Assembly (NCBI GenBank): GCA_903865705.1
Contig: CAIPKT010000133.1
Coordinates: 1-34,139, forward strand
Direction: 5' to 3'
DNA: 34,139 bases
Source: an uncultured Chlorobiaceae bacterium
GTDB lineage: Bacteria > Bacteroidota > Chlorobiia > Chlorobiales > Chlorobiaceae
Made by a program: the position numbers and the translations under genes. The notes below the pieces were generated by a model. That model was not told the origin of the DNA. It was given only the letters and a program-made list of their open reading frames with translations, and searched no databases. Shown here in pieces: positions 1 through 7,015 of this stretch; the first letter of the stretch is position 1, and each line of letters opens with the position of its first letter.

Positions 1-1
1 G

Positions 2-1300
2 GCGATGCGCTGTCTTCAGTGTAAAGATCCGGCCTGCATCAAGGGATGTCCGGTCAACATCAAAATTGACCAGTTTATCAAGCTGATTGCTGAGGGTGAT
101 TTTCTGGGATCTGCCAGAAAGATCAAGGAGGATAATGTTCTTCCTGCTGTCTGCGGCAGGGTTTGCCCGCAGGAAGACCAGTGCGAGAAGACGTGTATTC
201 TTACCAAGAAATATAAATCGGTTGCCATCGGTAATCTTGAGCGGTTTGCGGCCGATTACGAACGCGAATCCGGAAAAGTGGAGTTGCCGTCAGTACTGCC
301 GCCAACGGGAAAGAAAGTTGCGGTTATCGGCAGCGGCCCGGCGGGGTTAAGCTGTGCTAACGATTTGGTGCAGCTTGGCCATGCGGTAACGGTTTTTGAG
401 GCGTTGCATGAACTTGGCGGTGTGCTGATGTACGGTATTCCCCAGTTCCGCCTTCCCAAAGAGATTGTGCAGGCTGAAATTGATGGAATGAAACAGCTTG
501 GTGTGGTTTTTATTCCGAATTCTGTCGCCGGACGTTCGGTCACTGTTGATGAGTTGCTCCAGGAAGAGGGGTTTGACGCAATCTTTATAGGGGTCGGTGC
601 CGGCTTACCCTGGTTCCTGGGTATCCCTGGCGAGAATCTGCTTGGCGTTTATTCTGCCAATGAGTTTTTGACACGGGTAAACCTGATGAAGTCTTATCAG
701 TTTCCTGACAATGATACTCCTGTTTTTAACTGCAAGGGAAAAAGTGTGGCGGTTTTCGGTGGCGGCAATACGGCTATGGATGCGGTCCGCACGGCCAAAC
801 GGCTTGGAGCTGAACATGCCTTTATCGTCTATCGCCGTTCAGAGGCTGAAATGCCGGCGCGTCTTGAGGAGGTTCATCACGCCAAGGAGGAGGGCATTGA
901 ATTCCTCATGCTTATGAATCCTCTTGAGTTTATCGGCAATGACGAGCAGTGGCTGACAGGGGCCAAGTGTCTCCGGATGGAGCTTGGCGAACCGGACGAT
1001 TCAGGCCGCCGCCGCCCGGTGCCCATCAAAGGCTCGGAATTTGTCCTTCCTATTGATATGGCGGTTATTTCGATTGGCAACGGGTCGAACCCGCTTATCA
1101 AGCAGACAACGCCGGATATTGAGGTCAGCAAGCGGGATACGATTGTTGTCGATATCAATACCATGGCGACGTCAAAAGAAAATGTTTATGCAGGTGGCGA
1201 TATTGTTACCGGTGGCGCTACGGTTATTCTTGCCATGGGCGCAGGACGTACTGCTGCTGCGGCGATTCACGAAAAGCTGATGGGCAAAAAAGAAGATTGA
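2..1300 (+). CDS. NADPH-dependent glutamate synthase small subunit / NfnB-like flavoprotein (5' partial)
   Basis: FAD- and NAD(P)H-binding subunit that passes electrons between NAD(P)H and a partner, either glutamate synthase large subunit or a ferredoxin:NADP reductase partner (NfnA type). The visible part starts at MRCLQCKDPACIKGCPVN, a four-cysteine Fe-S binding motif, followed by a second cluster CGRVCPQEDQCEKTC. An FAD-type Rossmann motif GSGPAGLSCA follows at about residue 109, an NADPH motif GGGNTAMD at about residue 255, and a C-terminal GGDIVTGGATVILAMGAGR. In this family roughly 30-40 residues precede MRCLQC, and the frame is open to the window edge, so the ATG at 5 is probably internal and the gene is cut by the window. 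The partner gene is not in the window, so the choice between GltD and NfnB/SudA stays open. Confidence 0.88.
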   Translation, partial: AMRCLQCKDPACIKGCPVNIKIDQFIKLIAEGDFLGSARKIKEDNVLPAVCGRVCPQEDQCEKTCILTKKYKSVAIGNLERFAADYERESGKVELPSVLPPTGKKVAVIGSGPAGLSCANDLVQLGHAVTVFEALHELGGVLMYGIPQFRLPKEIVQAEIDGMKQLGVVFIPNSVAGRSVTVDELLQEEGFDAIFIGVGAGLPWFLGIPGENLLGVYSANEFLTRVNLMKSYQFPDNDTPVFNCKGKSVAVFGGGNTAMDAVRTAKRLGAEHAFIVYRRSEAEMPARLEEVHHAKEEGIEFLMLMNPLEFIGNDEQWLTGAKCLRMELGEPDDSGRRRPVPIKGSEFVLPIDMAVISIGNGSNPLIKQTTPDIEVSKRDTIVVDINTMATSKENVYAGGDIVTGGATVILAMGAGRTAAAAIHEKLMGKKED

Positions 1301-1334
1301 AGCGTCAAGTCGGTTGAGTCTGCATCTGCTGGCG

Positions 1335-1363
1335 GGAGGGCTGCCGAAAGTGGCCCTCCTTTT
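1335..1363 (+). terminator. Rho-independent terminator after the flavoprotein gene
   Basis: A 7-bp stem GGAGGGC / GCCCTCC (1335-1341 and 1353-1359) is followed by TTTT. It lies 35 bases after the stop codon at 1300 and separates this gene from nikR. Confidence 0.7.
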
Positions 1364-1422
1364 GCCGGCATCGCTGACCAGTTGAGACTGCCTTGTTTTG
1401 TTCACCAACCCTGCAACTCCAG

Positions 1423-1830
1423 ATGAGCGATCTCTACCGATTCGGCGTCTCCCTTGAAAAAACTTTGATCGAGGCTTTTGACCGTCATATCGGAACACAA
1501 CACTACAAAAGCCGATCTGAAGCGATACGGGATTTGATCCGTGAAGAGCTTGTCAGAAAAGAGTGGCAAGAGGGCGGTACTGTGGCCGGAGCGATTGTCA
1601 TGACTTATGACCATCACAAGCGGGAACTGGTCAGCGTGCTCATTGATATTCAGCATGACTTTCAGGAGACCATCATTTCAACCCAGCATGTGCACCTCGA
1701 TCATCACCACTGCCTTGAAATCATTGCGGTAAAAGGCCGGGCTTCCGATGTTGAAAAACTGGCCACAACCCTCAAGGTCCAAGTCGGCGTCAAGCATCTG
1801 AGCCTGAGCATCTCATCCTCTGCTGAGTGA
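1423..1830 (+). CDS. nikR: Nickel-responsive regulator NikR
   Basis: Ribbon-helix-helix repressor with a C-terminal ACT-like nickel-sensing domain; Ni(II) binding promotes DNA binding and represses nickel uptake genes. The N-terminus (LYRFGVSLEKTLIEAFD, then SRSEAIRDLIREEL) is the ribbon-helix-helix. The metal site is visible as HVHLDHHHCLEI, giving the His-x-His and Cys ligands of the family, plus an upstream His in QHDFQE. Start: an upstream TTG at 1393 is in frame, but ATG at 1423 begins the family-typical sequence and gives about 135 residues, the usual length. It heads a plus-strand group with an outer-membrane protein and an ECF metal transporter, which fits control of nickel import. 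Confidence 0.93.
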   Translation: MSDLYRFGVSLEKTLIEAFDRHIGTQHYKSRSEAIRDLIREELVRKEWQEGGTVAGAIVMTYDHHKRELVSVLIDIQHDFQETIISTQHVHLDHHHCLEIIAVKGRASDVEKLATTLKVQVGVKHLSLSISSSAE

Positions 1831-1884
1831 ACCGGAGAAAAACCGGCAATTCTTGAGCTGGAGGATACTTTTTTTTGAATTACA

Positions 1885-1912
1885 GTGACACGATTATTAT
1901 TTTAGTGCTACA
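1885..1912. promoter_or_regulatory. Candidate NikR box 1, upstream of the outer-membrane gene
   Basis: GTGACAC is followed by an A/T-rich spacer (GATTATTATTTTA) and GTGCTAC, an imperfect palindrome. It matches the site at 2799-2826 at 19 of 28 positions, with a shared ATTATTA core. It lies 42 bases before the start codon at 1955, in the same locus as nikR. The assignment to NikR is inferred from location and resemblance between the two sites. Confidence 0.45.
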
Positions 1913-1954
1913 TAAAAAAATCTTGATGCTTCCAGAAAAAGACTCATTACCGTT

Positions 1955-2752
1955 ATGGCCATCCTGAAAAACAGCGTTGTTTTCTTTTTCACTTTTTTTT
2001 TCTCCGCAATCGCTTATGCGGCTCATCCGCTCATAACTGATGATACCGGAACCCAGGGAAAGGGAAAATTCCAGATTGAAATCAACAGCCAGTTTTTGAC
2101 GGACAAAGAACAAACTGATGGATTATCGGTACAAGAAACGGGTGGTGAGGCCGGCGTAGCTCTTTCATATGGAATTGCTGACAACGTTGACCTCGTTGTC
2201 GGGATGCCTCTGAAGTGGTATACGTTCAAAAATGGATGCATGACTGTAGCTGATGAAAGCGGCATCGGTGATATGGGGATTGAATTGAAATGGCGATTGT
2301 TCGAATCTGAAGAGAGCGGCATGAGCCTCGCCCTGAAACCGGGCCTTTCGATACCGACAGGAAATGAGCTTAAGGGACTTGGAAACGGAGCACTGTCGGC
2401 AGGATTGACACTGATTTCGACCCATGAAGGCCGGCTTGGAGCTCTGCACTGTAACCTGGGTTACAGCAGCAATGCGTTCGGCATCAAAGAGAACAATGAG
2501 ACCGCAAGAAACGATATCTGGCATGCTTCGCTGGCGGCAGAACTCAACATGACCGGCAACATCCGGTCTGTCGCTAACATCGGGGTTGAATCCAACGAAG
2601 ACAAAACATCGGATATCCACCCCGTTTTTCTCATCGCAGGATTGATCTGGAGCGTACATGAAAACCTGGATATCGATCTTGGCCTGAAATGCGGACTCAA
2701 TAAAGCTGAAACCGATACAACTTTTCTTGCCGGGCTTGCCGCCCGGTTTTGA
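1955..2752 (+). CDS. Outer-membrane beta-barrel protein, MetA/phenol-pathway transporter-like
   Basis: A 265-residue protein with a clear signal peptide (hydrophobic VVFFFTFFFSAIAYA, cleavage near AYA-AHP). After it comes HPLITDDTGTQGKGKFQIEI, the typical beginning of the mature part in the 'MetA pathway of phenol degradation' outer-membrane family. Alternating hydrophobic strands and a terminal aromatic (LAARF) fit a beta barrel inserted by the Bam machinery. It lies between nikR and the ECF transporter genes and has its own NikR-box candidate, so it may help metal cross the outer membrane. That role is inference from context. No TonB box or plug domain is visible, so it is not a TonB-dependent receptor. 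Confidence 0.72.
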   Translation: MAILKNSVVFFFTFFFSAIAYAAHPLITDDTGTQGKGKFQIEINSQFLTDKEQTDGLSVQETGGEAGVALSYGIADNVDLVVGMPLKWYTFKNGCMTVADESGIGDMGIELKWRLFESEESGMSLALKPGLSIPTGNELKGLGNGALSAGLTLISTHEGRLGALHCNLGYSSNAFGIKENNETARNDIWHASLAAELNMTGNIRSVANIGVESNEDKTSDIHPVFLIAGLIWSVHENLDIDLGLKCGLNKAETDTTFLAGLAARF

Positions 2753-2798
2753 CCGGGGGCGATTCTTACACTCAAGAACCCCGCCGGATTGCATTTTG

Positions 2799-2826
2799 GT
2801 AACACAATTATTAATTTCATAACACG
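2799..2826. promoter_or_regulatory. Candidate NikR box 2, upstream of cbiM
   Basis: GTAACAC, then AATTATTAATTTC, then ATAACACG. It shares the GT-ACAC half site and the ATTATTA spacer core with the site at 1885-1912. It ends 29 bases before the cbiM start codon. On the minus strand it reads as two GTGTTA(T/C) half sites in direct orientation, so the palindrome is poor. Confidence 0.4.
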
Positions 2827-2855
2827 AACATCAACAAACCGGAGAAAATATCATT

Positions 2856-3869
2856 ATGCACATGGCTGACGCACTTCTTTCACCGGTTGTCGGCGGCGCA
2901 TTCTGGATTGCAAGCGGTGCGCTTATCATTCATTCTGCAAAAAAGATCACTGAAGAGCATGATGTGGTAAAAACACCATTGATGGGTGTGCTCGGGGCGT
3001 TTGTTTTTGCTGCGCAGATGATCAACTTCAGTATCCCTGGCACCGGTTCAAGCGGGCACCTTGGCGGAGGGCTTCTCCTTGCGATTTTGCTCGGTCCATA
3101 CCGGGCATTTATAACCCTTGCTTCGGTTCTTATCATTCAGTGCCTTTTTTTCGCCGACGGGGGTCTGCTTGCACTTGGCTGCAATATGATAAACCTTGCA
3201 TTTTTTCCTGCATTTATTGCCTATCCGTTTATTTATCGGGTTATTGCCGGTAATTCCGGATCTCCGGGAAAGCTTGCTGCAGGCAGCATGACGGCCGCAA
3301 CAGCGGGTCTATTAATGGGGTCATTAGCCGTTGTTCTTGAAACGCTTTTTTCGGGTATAACAGAGTTACCGTTCAATACATTTTTGCTCTTCATGCTGCC
3401 GATCCATCTTGCCATCGGTATTGTTGAAGGATTAGTTACCTGGGGGGTGCTTGTTTTTGTTTCACGAACTGATCCGGCACTGCTCATTCCAGCTAAATCA
3501 TCAGTTCGTACCCGTTTTTCTTTCGCACTGTTTGCCATTCCGGCTCTTCTGACCGGAGGGATAGGATCCTGGTTCGCCTCTTCGCAACCTGACGGACTTG
3601 AATGGTCGATAGCAAAGGTATCGGGCACCGAAGTGCTTAGCACGGCAAGCGGACCTGTGCATGAGGCACTCGCCGCCTTTCAAGAGAAGATCGTATTTCT
3701 TCCAGATTATGGCTTTAAATCTGCTCCGAAATTCAACACGGACTCTAAATCACCCTTTAATCCAGGCACCAGTTTGTCGGGGATCATCGGAAGTCTTTCT
3801 GTCCTTGCTGCAGCCGGAACCATTGGTCTTGTCCTTGGCCGGAAACGATCAGGACAAAAAAGCTTGTGA
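2856..3869 (+). CDS. cbiM: ECF-type nickel/cobalt transporter substrate-binding subunit CbiM/NikM with fused N-like tail
   Basis: Integral membrane S-component of a group I energy-coupling-factor transporter for Ni2+ or Co2+. The protein begins MHMADALLSPVVGG; the N-terminal Met-His is the metal-binding signature of CbiM/NikM. Several hydrophobic helices follow. Near residue 250 the motif SSQPDGLEWS appears, the signature of the small CbiN/NikN (PDGK) subunit, and one more transmembrane helix precedes a basic C-terminus. So M and N functions are fused, as in NikMN. Length 337 fits that fusion. A GGAG ribosome-binding site lies upstream of 2856. Nickel is favoured over cobalt because nikR is in the locus and no cobalamin riboswitch or cob genes are seen. 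Confidence 0.88.
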   Translation: MHMADALLSPVVGGAFWIASGALIIHSAKKITEEHDVVKTPLMGVLGAFVFAAQMINFSIPGTGSSGHLGGGLLLAILLGPYRAFITLASVLIIQCLFFADGGLLALGCNMINLAFFPAFIAYPFIYRVIAGNSGSPGKLAAGSMTAATAGLLMGSLAVVLETLFSGITELPFNTFLLFMLPIHLAIGIVEGLVTWGVLVFVSRTDPALLIPAKSSVRTRFSFALFAIPALLTGGIGSWFASSQPDGLEWSIAKVSGTEVLSTASGPVHEALAAFQEKIVFLPDYGFKSAPKFNTDSKSPFNPGTSLSGIIGSLSVLAAAGTIGLVLGRKRSGQKSL

Positions 3870-4636
3870 TGAAGCGACGGTTATCTTTCATTGGTTCTGG
3901 TACTGCAGAGCGTGAAACAGTAACTCCGGCCTCTCCTTTCCTCGGAAGTGACCGGTCTGCTCTGCTGGTGATGGTTCTCTTTGTTTTCGCTCTGCTTTCA
4001 GTTCCAAAATTCAACTTGCCGGGCGTGATTGCGTTCGGGGCCTTTCCGCTTTTTCTCATAAGTGCGGCAAAGCTTCACGTTGGAATAATGGTGAAACGAT
4101 TGTTGCTGATTTCTCCTTTTGTGCTCTTCATGGCTGCAGGAAACCTCTTTCTGGATCGGAACCCTGTTATACTGATATATGGAATAACCTTCAGCGGAGG
4201 CATGATTTCCGGGACGGTTATTGTAGCAAAAACCATCATTTCCGTAGCTGGTCTGCTTTCGGTTACCAGCTCCATTCCCTTTTACCGAATCTGCCGCGCC
4301 CTTGAAGCGTTTCGTGTTCCAGATGTCTTGATAACGCAACTGATACTGCTCGACCGGTACCGCTCTGTTTTGCATGAAGAGGCGCAGTCAATGCTGAAGG
4401 CGAGGAATATCCGCTCGTTCGGCAGGAAAGGCAAAGAGCTCTTCCGTACCGCACCCCTCATAGGATCATTGCTGTTACGAACGACAAACCGTGCCGAAAG
4501 GCTTTACCGCAGCATGAGTGCGAGGGGTTTCCATGGTCGAATAGGGCACAGCTCGACTGAAAACATGAACCTTGATGACTGGAAAACGATTGGGATCTGG
4601 TCTTTCCTCTTCCTTTCACTTCGCCTGATCTTTTAA
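3869..4636 (+). CDS. cbiQ: ECF transporter T-component CbiQ/NikQ
   Basis: Transmembrane coupling subunit that links the ATPase to CbiM. About 255 residues, with hydrophobic helices at about 30-90, 110-145 and at the C-terminus. The cytoplasmic coupling region is visible as ALEAFRVPDVLITQLILLDRY, and the second motif (YRSMSARGFHGR) is the conserved 'RG' coupling helix of the CbiQ family. The ATG at 3869 overlaps the cbiM stop (TGATG); a GTG at 3866 is also possible. AGGA at 3851 could serve as ribosome-binding site. The start overlap implies coupled translation. Confidence 0.87.
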   Translation: MKRRLSFIGSGTAERETVTPASPFLGSDRSALLVMVLFVFALLSVPKFNLPGVIAFGAFPLFLISAAKLHVGIMVKRLLLISPFVLFMAAGNLFLDRNPVILIYGITFSGGMISGTVIVAKTIISVAGLLSVTSSIPFYRICRALEAFRVPDVLITQLILLDRYRSVLHEEAQSMLKARNIRSFGRKGKELFRTAPLIGSLLLRTTNRAERLYRSMSARGFHGRIGHSSTENMNLDDWKTIGIWSFLFLSLRLIF

Positions 4637-4648
4637 ATTACAGCCTGT

Positions 4649-5368
4649 ATGATCGCTCTTGAAGGGCTCAGCTTTTCCTATCCTGACGGGACAAAAGCAA
4701 TCGACCACATCAGCCTTACCATTACTGAAGGGAGCTCTGTGGGTATTGTGGGGGCAAACGGTGCCGGAAAATCGACTCTGGTCAACCACCTGAACGGCTA
4801 TTACCTGCCCCGCGAGGGCTCCATTTCAATTGGCGGGATACTTGTTTGTAAAAAACATCTTGACCGGATCCATAAAATGGTGGGCCTGCTTTTTCAAAAC
4901 CCGGATGACCAGCTCTTTACGGCAAGGCTCTATGATGATGTCGCCTTCGGCCCGGAAAATCTCGGTATCAATAAAGCCGATATCGCAATACTGGTGGAAG
5001 AGGTGCTCCGTGAACTGAACCTCTGGGAGTTGCGCGAAAAACCGCCAGCCCACCTGTCGCAGGGTCAGAAGCGATTTGCATCTTTTGCTACGGTGCTGGT
5101 GATGAAGCCTGAGGTGATTATCATGGATGAACCAACAGCCGATCTTGACCCGAAAAACCGCAGAAAGCTGATTAACCTGGTTAATGGGCTTGGCATAACA
5201 AAAATAACGGTGTCTCACGACCTTGATTTTATCTGGGATACCTGCCAGAGAGTTTGCATCATGAACCGGGGCCGCATCGTGGCTGACGGCCCGGCCAAGG
5301 ATATTCTCGGCAACAGGGACCTTCTTGAGGCCAACAGTCTGGAACTTCCGTTACGTCTTCAGGGTTGA
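4649..5368 (+). CDS. cbiO: ECF transporter ATP-binding protein CbiO/NikO
   Basis: ABC ATPase that powers the metal transporter. Walker A is GANGAGKST (about residue 35), the Q-loop is LLFQNPDDQLF, the signature is LSQGQKR, Walker B is VIIMDEPTADLDP and the switch histidine is in TVSHD. It starts 12 bases after cbiQ, completing an M-Q-O operon. The length, 239 residues, is slightly short for the family. The stop codon TGA at 5366-5368 lies within the end of an IS200/IS605-type remnant that starts at 5365, so the last residues may have been altered by that insertion. Confidence 0.9.
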   Translation: MIALEGLSFSYPDGTKAIDHISLTITEGSSVGIVGANGAGKSTLVNHLNGYYLPREGSISIGGILVCKKHLDRIHKMVGLLFQNPDDQLFTARLYDDVAFGPENLGINKADIAILVEEVLRELNLWELREKPPAHLSQGQKRFASFATVLVMKPEVIIMDEPTADLDPKNRRKLINLVNGLGITKITVSHDLDFIWDTCQRVCIMNRGRIVADGPAKDILGNRDLLEANSLELPLRLQG

Positions 5369-5432
5369 CATCCTCCCCGCCCTAAAAGACGAGGATTCCT
5401 ACTGCGTCAGACACCCCGTGGTTCTGATAGCT
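5365..5432 (-). mobile_element. IS200/IS605-type right-end remnant, copy 1
   Basis: On the minus strand this ends with a hairpin (arms around CCGCCC / CGAGG) and the terminal tetranucleotide TCAA, as known for right ends of IS200/IS605 elements. It matches 34000-34067 with three mismatches in 68 bases. The match stops abruptly at AGCT (5429-5432), after which the sequence is a PHP gene fragment. A continuation of the same element tail is found at 9163-9203. No transposase gene is attached. Confidence 0.72.
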
Positions 5433-5556
5433 CGACCCCGATCAACAGGAGAGGATCTTCTTCTCCGTTATAGGTTCTATAATACTCAGCGTATGCATCA
5501 ACATTGATGATGTTGTGATCAGTTAATGAGAATATTCCGACTCTGTTCTCCACCAT
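5407..5556 (-). pseudogene. PHP-domain phosphoesterase fragment (truncated)
   Basis: A minus-strand reading frame too short for most ORF callers. From ATG at 5556 it reads VGIFSLTDHN, then an aromatic-rich stretch (DAYAEYYRTY), then DPLLLIGVELS. The TDHN and (L/I)GVELS patterns are metal-site motifs of the PHP (polymerase and histidinol phosphatase) domain. It then runs into the IS200/IS605 right end and stops at 5407. In complete PHP proteins an HxH motif lies before TDHN and several hundred residues follow; both are missing. GGAGG lies just upstream of 5556, so the fragment might still be translated (49 residues); an in-frame ATG at 5583 is also possible. Its start lies right after the R' side of attC1, where the next integron cassette gene would begin. 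Confidence 0.6.
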
Positions 5557-5588
5557 TACACCGCCTCCAATTTGTTTCTTCATTTCTC

Positions 5589-5717
5589 AGCGAACGGTTT
5601 GCGTTACCTGCGTGTGGGCGGGCGTGGTCTCTGCTTGGGAGCAGAAAAAAATTAGAGCCAGAAAAATGCTCGAAAATGCCGCAGAATCCCACATGTCAGG
5701 TGCACGCTTTGTTGGGT
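5589..5717 (-). other. Integron-type attC site 1
   Basis: Read on the minus strand, the site begins with R'' ACCCAAC (5711-5717) just after the stop of the GIY-YIG gene and ends with R'-like GTTCGCT (5589-5595). The two arms form a long imperfect palindrome: GCGTGCACCTGACATGTGGG on one side and a near-complement (GCGTTACCTGCGTGTGGG on the plus strand) on the other. A variable middle has its own small hairpin (CTGCTTGGGAGCAG). Length 129 is within the range for attC. R' deviates from GTTRRRY at two positions. The arms share bases with attC2. Confidence 0.72.
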
Positions 5718-5730
5718 GCGTTTTTATTTT

Positions 5731-6417
5731 TCACTGATTCAATAATGTTAACCCTTTTTGCCGATAATAAGATATTAGCAATGTTTCAATAAAAACTCTC
5801 GCTGTTGGCGAGTGCAGGTTATTTAACTTCACATCTATGTTATTTATCGTGATTTGCTCAATCCGCAAAGATTCTAAACCTATTTTGTAACCCTGCTTGA
5901 CAAATTGCTGAAAGTCCTGATGTAAACGTAAGTTTGTGCTAGATGAATCTGGATAAAGATAGCCTTCAAGCCTTTCTGGACAAAGTTGCTTTGTTGTGCC
6001 GATATAAGCATATCGGATTTTCTCTCGACTATCTTGGTAAACAATCCATCGGTAAATTGCTGGATATTTGTAGTTTTCGAGCATGTATGGGCTGACTGGC
6101 TCAGGAAAGAAATACTCTTTTTCTTTCTCACAAAAAACTGCTTCCCATCGAAATTGAAAATCTGTGCCTAGCGAATGACCATCATCTTTTATTTCTGCGT
6201 CAGGCGGAGTTTCGTCATTAGTCACAAATCCTAACTTTCTAATTCTTGACCTGATTGCGCTTGGCTGACGATGGAAAAGTTTTGATAATTGCGAAACGCT
6301 TGCGCCATTTGCAAATTCCTGCTTCAACAAAGCGTCATCAAATTCAGTCCATTTATCATAGGCGTTTGGATAAGAAATTTTGATTTGCTTTAATCGTTCG
6401 TGATATGCCAATGACAT
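5731..6417 (-). CDS. GIY-YIG-like nuclease with N-terminal HTH (cassette gene)
   Basis: A 228-residue protein with no sure family name. Residues about 22-63 form a helix-turn-helix (KWTEFDDALLKQEF, then SVSQLSKLFHRQPSAIRSRI), suggesting DNA binding. Residues 119-140 contain PAIYRWIV and YAYIGTTK, which fit the GIY-YIG hallmark with IY and YIG and about 13 residues between. R149 and E211 (FIETLLISYY) fit the catalytic Arg and metal-binding Glu of that fold. No signal peptide or membrane segment. Start: ATG at 6417 has AAGGG seven bases upstream; the longer frame to 6462 would run into attC2. The gene fills the space between two attC sites in the array direction, a standard gene cassette. A site-specific nuclease or regulator is possible; function is not established. 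Confidence 0.66.
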   Translation of the reverse strand: MSLAYHERLKQIKISYPNAYDKWTEFDDALLKQEFANGASVSQLSKLFHRQPSAIRSRIRKLGFVTNDETPPDAEIKDDGHSLGTDFQFRWEAVFCEKEKEYFFPEPVSPYMLENYKYPAIYRWIVYQDSREKIRYAYIGTTKQLCPERLEGYLYPDSSSTNLRLHQDFQQFVKQGYKIGLESLRIEQITINNIDVKLNNLHSPTARVFIETLLISYYRQKGLTLLNQ

Positions 6418-6456
6418 AATTTGCCCTTGTTTTTTTACTTTATTTTGCAGGAAAGC

Positions 6457-6554
6457 ACCCAACGGTTTGCGTTACCCGCTTGAAACGGCGGGCTTAGATA
6501 ACTGCTTGGATTTACGCACAGCCCGTTTCAAGTCGGGTGCACGCTTTGTTGAGC
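6457..6554 (-). other. Integron-type attC site 2
   Basis: On the minus strand: R'' GCTCAAC (6548-6554) inside the last codons of the small upstream gene, then GCGTGCACCCGACTTGAAAC, a variable middle, the complementary arm, and R' GTTGGGT (6457-6463). Both boxes match the RYYYAAC and GTTRRRY consensus. The two arms pair over more than 20 positions with a few unpaired bases, the structure expected for the folded bottom strand used by IntI integrases. 98 bases long. It shares CAACGGTTTGCGTTAC-type ends with attC1. Confidence 0.8.
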
Positions 6555-6707
6555 GGCTTTTATGCGGGCGCGGATTTTTGTGATGCGTTCACGGTCAATA
6601 TTATCGAAAAGAACATGCTCGTGACCATCCGACTTTGCGGGCTGTGTACATGCGTTACTTTCAAGCATGTTTAGCAACTCAACTATGATTTCCAATAACT
6701 CATTCAT
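6528..6707 (-). CDS. Small cassette protein of unknown function, 59 residues
   Basis: Begins MNELLEIIVELLNMLESNA and ends RIKAAQQSVHPT. Start chosen at 6707 because GAGG lies six bases upstream; the in-frame ATG at 6743 falls in an R'-like box. Predicted mostly helical and acidic at the start, basic near the end. No known family recognised. Its last eight codons lie in the R''/L'' part of attC2, which is common for integron cassettes. It is bounded on the 5' side by GTTGGGC (6735-6741, minus strand), consistent with the recombination point of the preceding site. Confidence 0.5.
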   Translation of the reverse strand: MNELLEIIVELLNMLESNACTQPAKSDGHEHVLFDNIDRERITKIRARIKAAQQSVHPT

Positions 6708-6734
6708 GCAAACCTCACTGGCAGAAGGGATGCC

Positions 6735-6790
6735 GCCCAACAATAATTAGATGGATCCGCCTAAACCGCGGATTTTTGAATAATAACATA
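6735..6790 (-). other. Possible third att site (R'-like box and hairpin)
   Basis: GTTGGGC on the minus strand (6735-6741) fits GTTRRRY at the expected start of the 59-residue cassette. Beyond it a hairpin ATCCGC/GCGGAT (about 6755-6773) is visible, but no clear R'' partner. It could be a decayed attC or the edge of the array. Confidence 0.35.
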
Positions 6791-7015
6791 TAACGCGCGA
6801 TTGAAAAAACACAAAATCATCTGTTAACCACTTGATTATAAATCTCTTATGCCTTATATCGCGGATTATTTCGACTTCTTATACGGATCGACATAACAAC
6901 TTCGCCTTTTCCTGAATGATATTGGTCGTCGGTTACTACCGTCACTCCAGCATAGGAGCAACAATACACCTCATCAGTGGCATTGCGTGGAGAATTACCT
7001 CATGATGTTGATTAA
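6791..7015. other. Non-coding stretch between cassette cluster and AbiE locus
   Basis: A/T-rich sequence without a supported gene on either strand. It joins the minus-strand cassette cluster to the plus-strand toxin-antitoxin pair. I see no further attC arm or repeat in it. Confidence 0.5.

Noticed and set aside
5526-5792. Plus-strand frame over attC1
   Set aside because: Its sequence is explained by the attC palindrome and by the antisense of the PHP and GIY-YIG genes.
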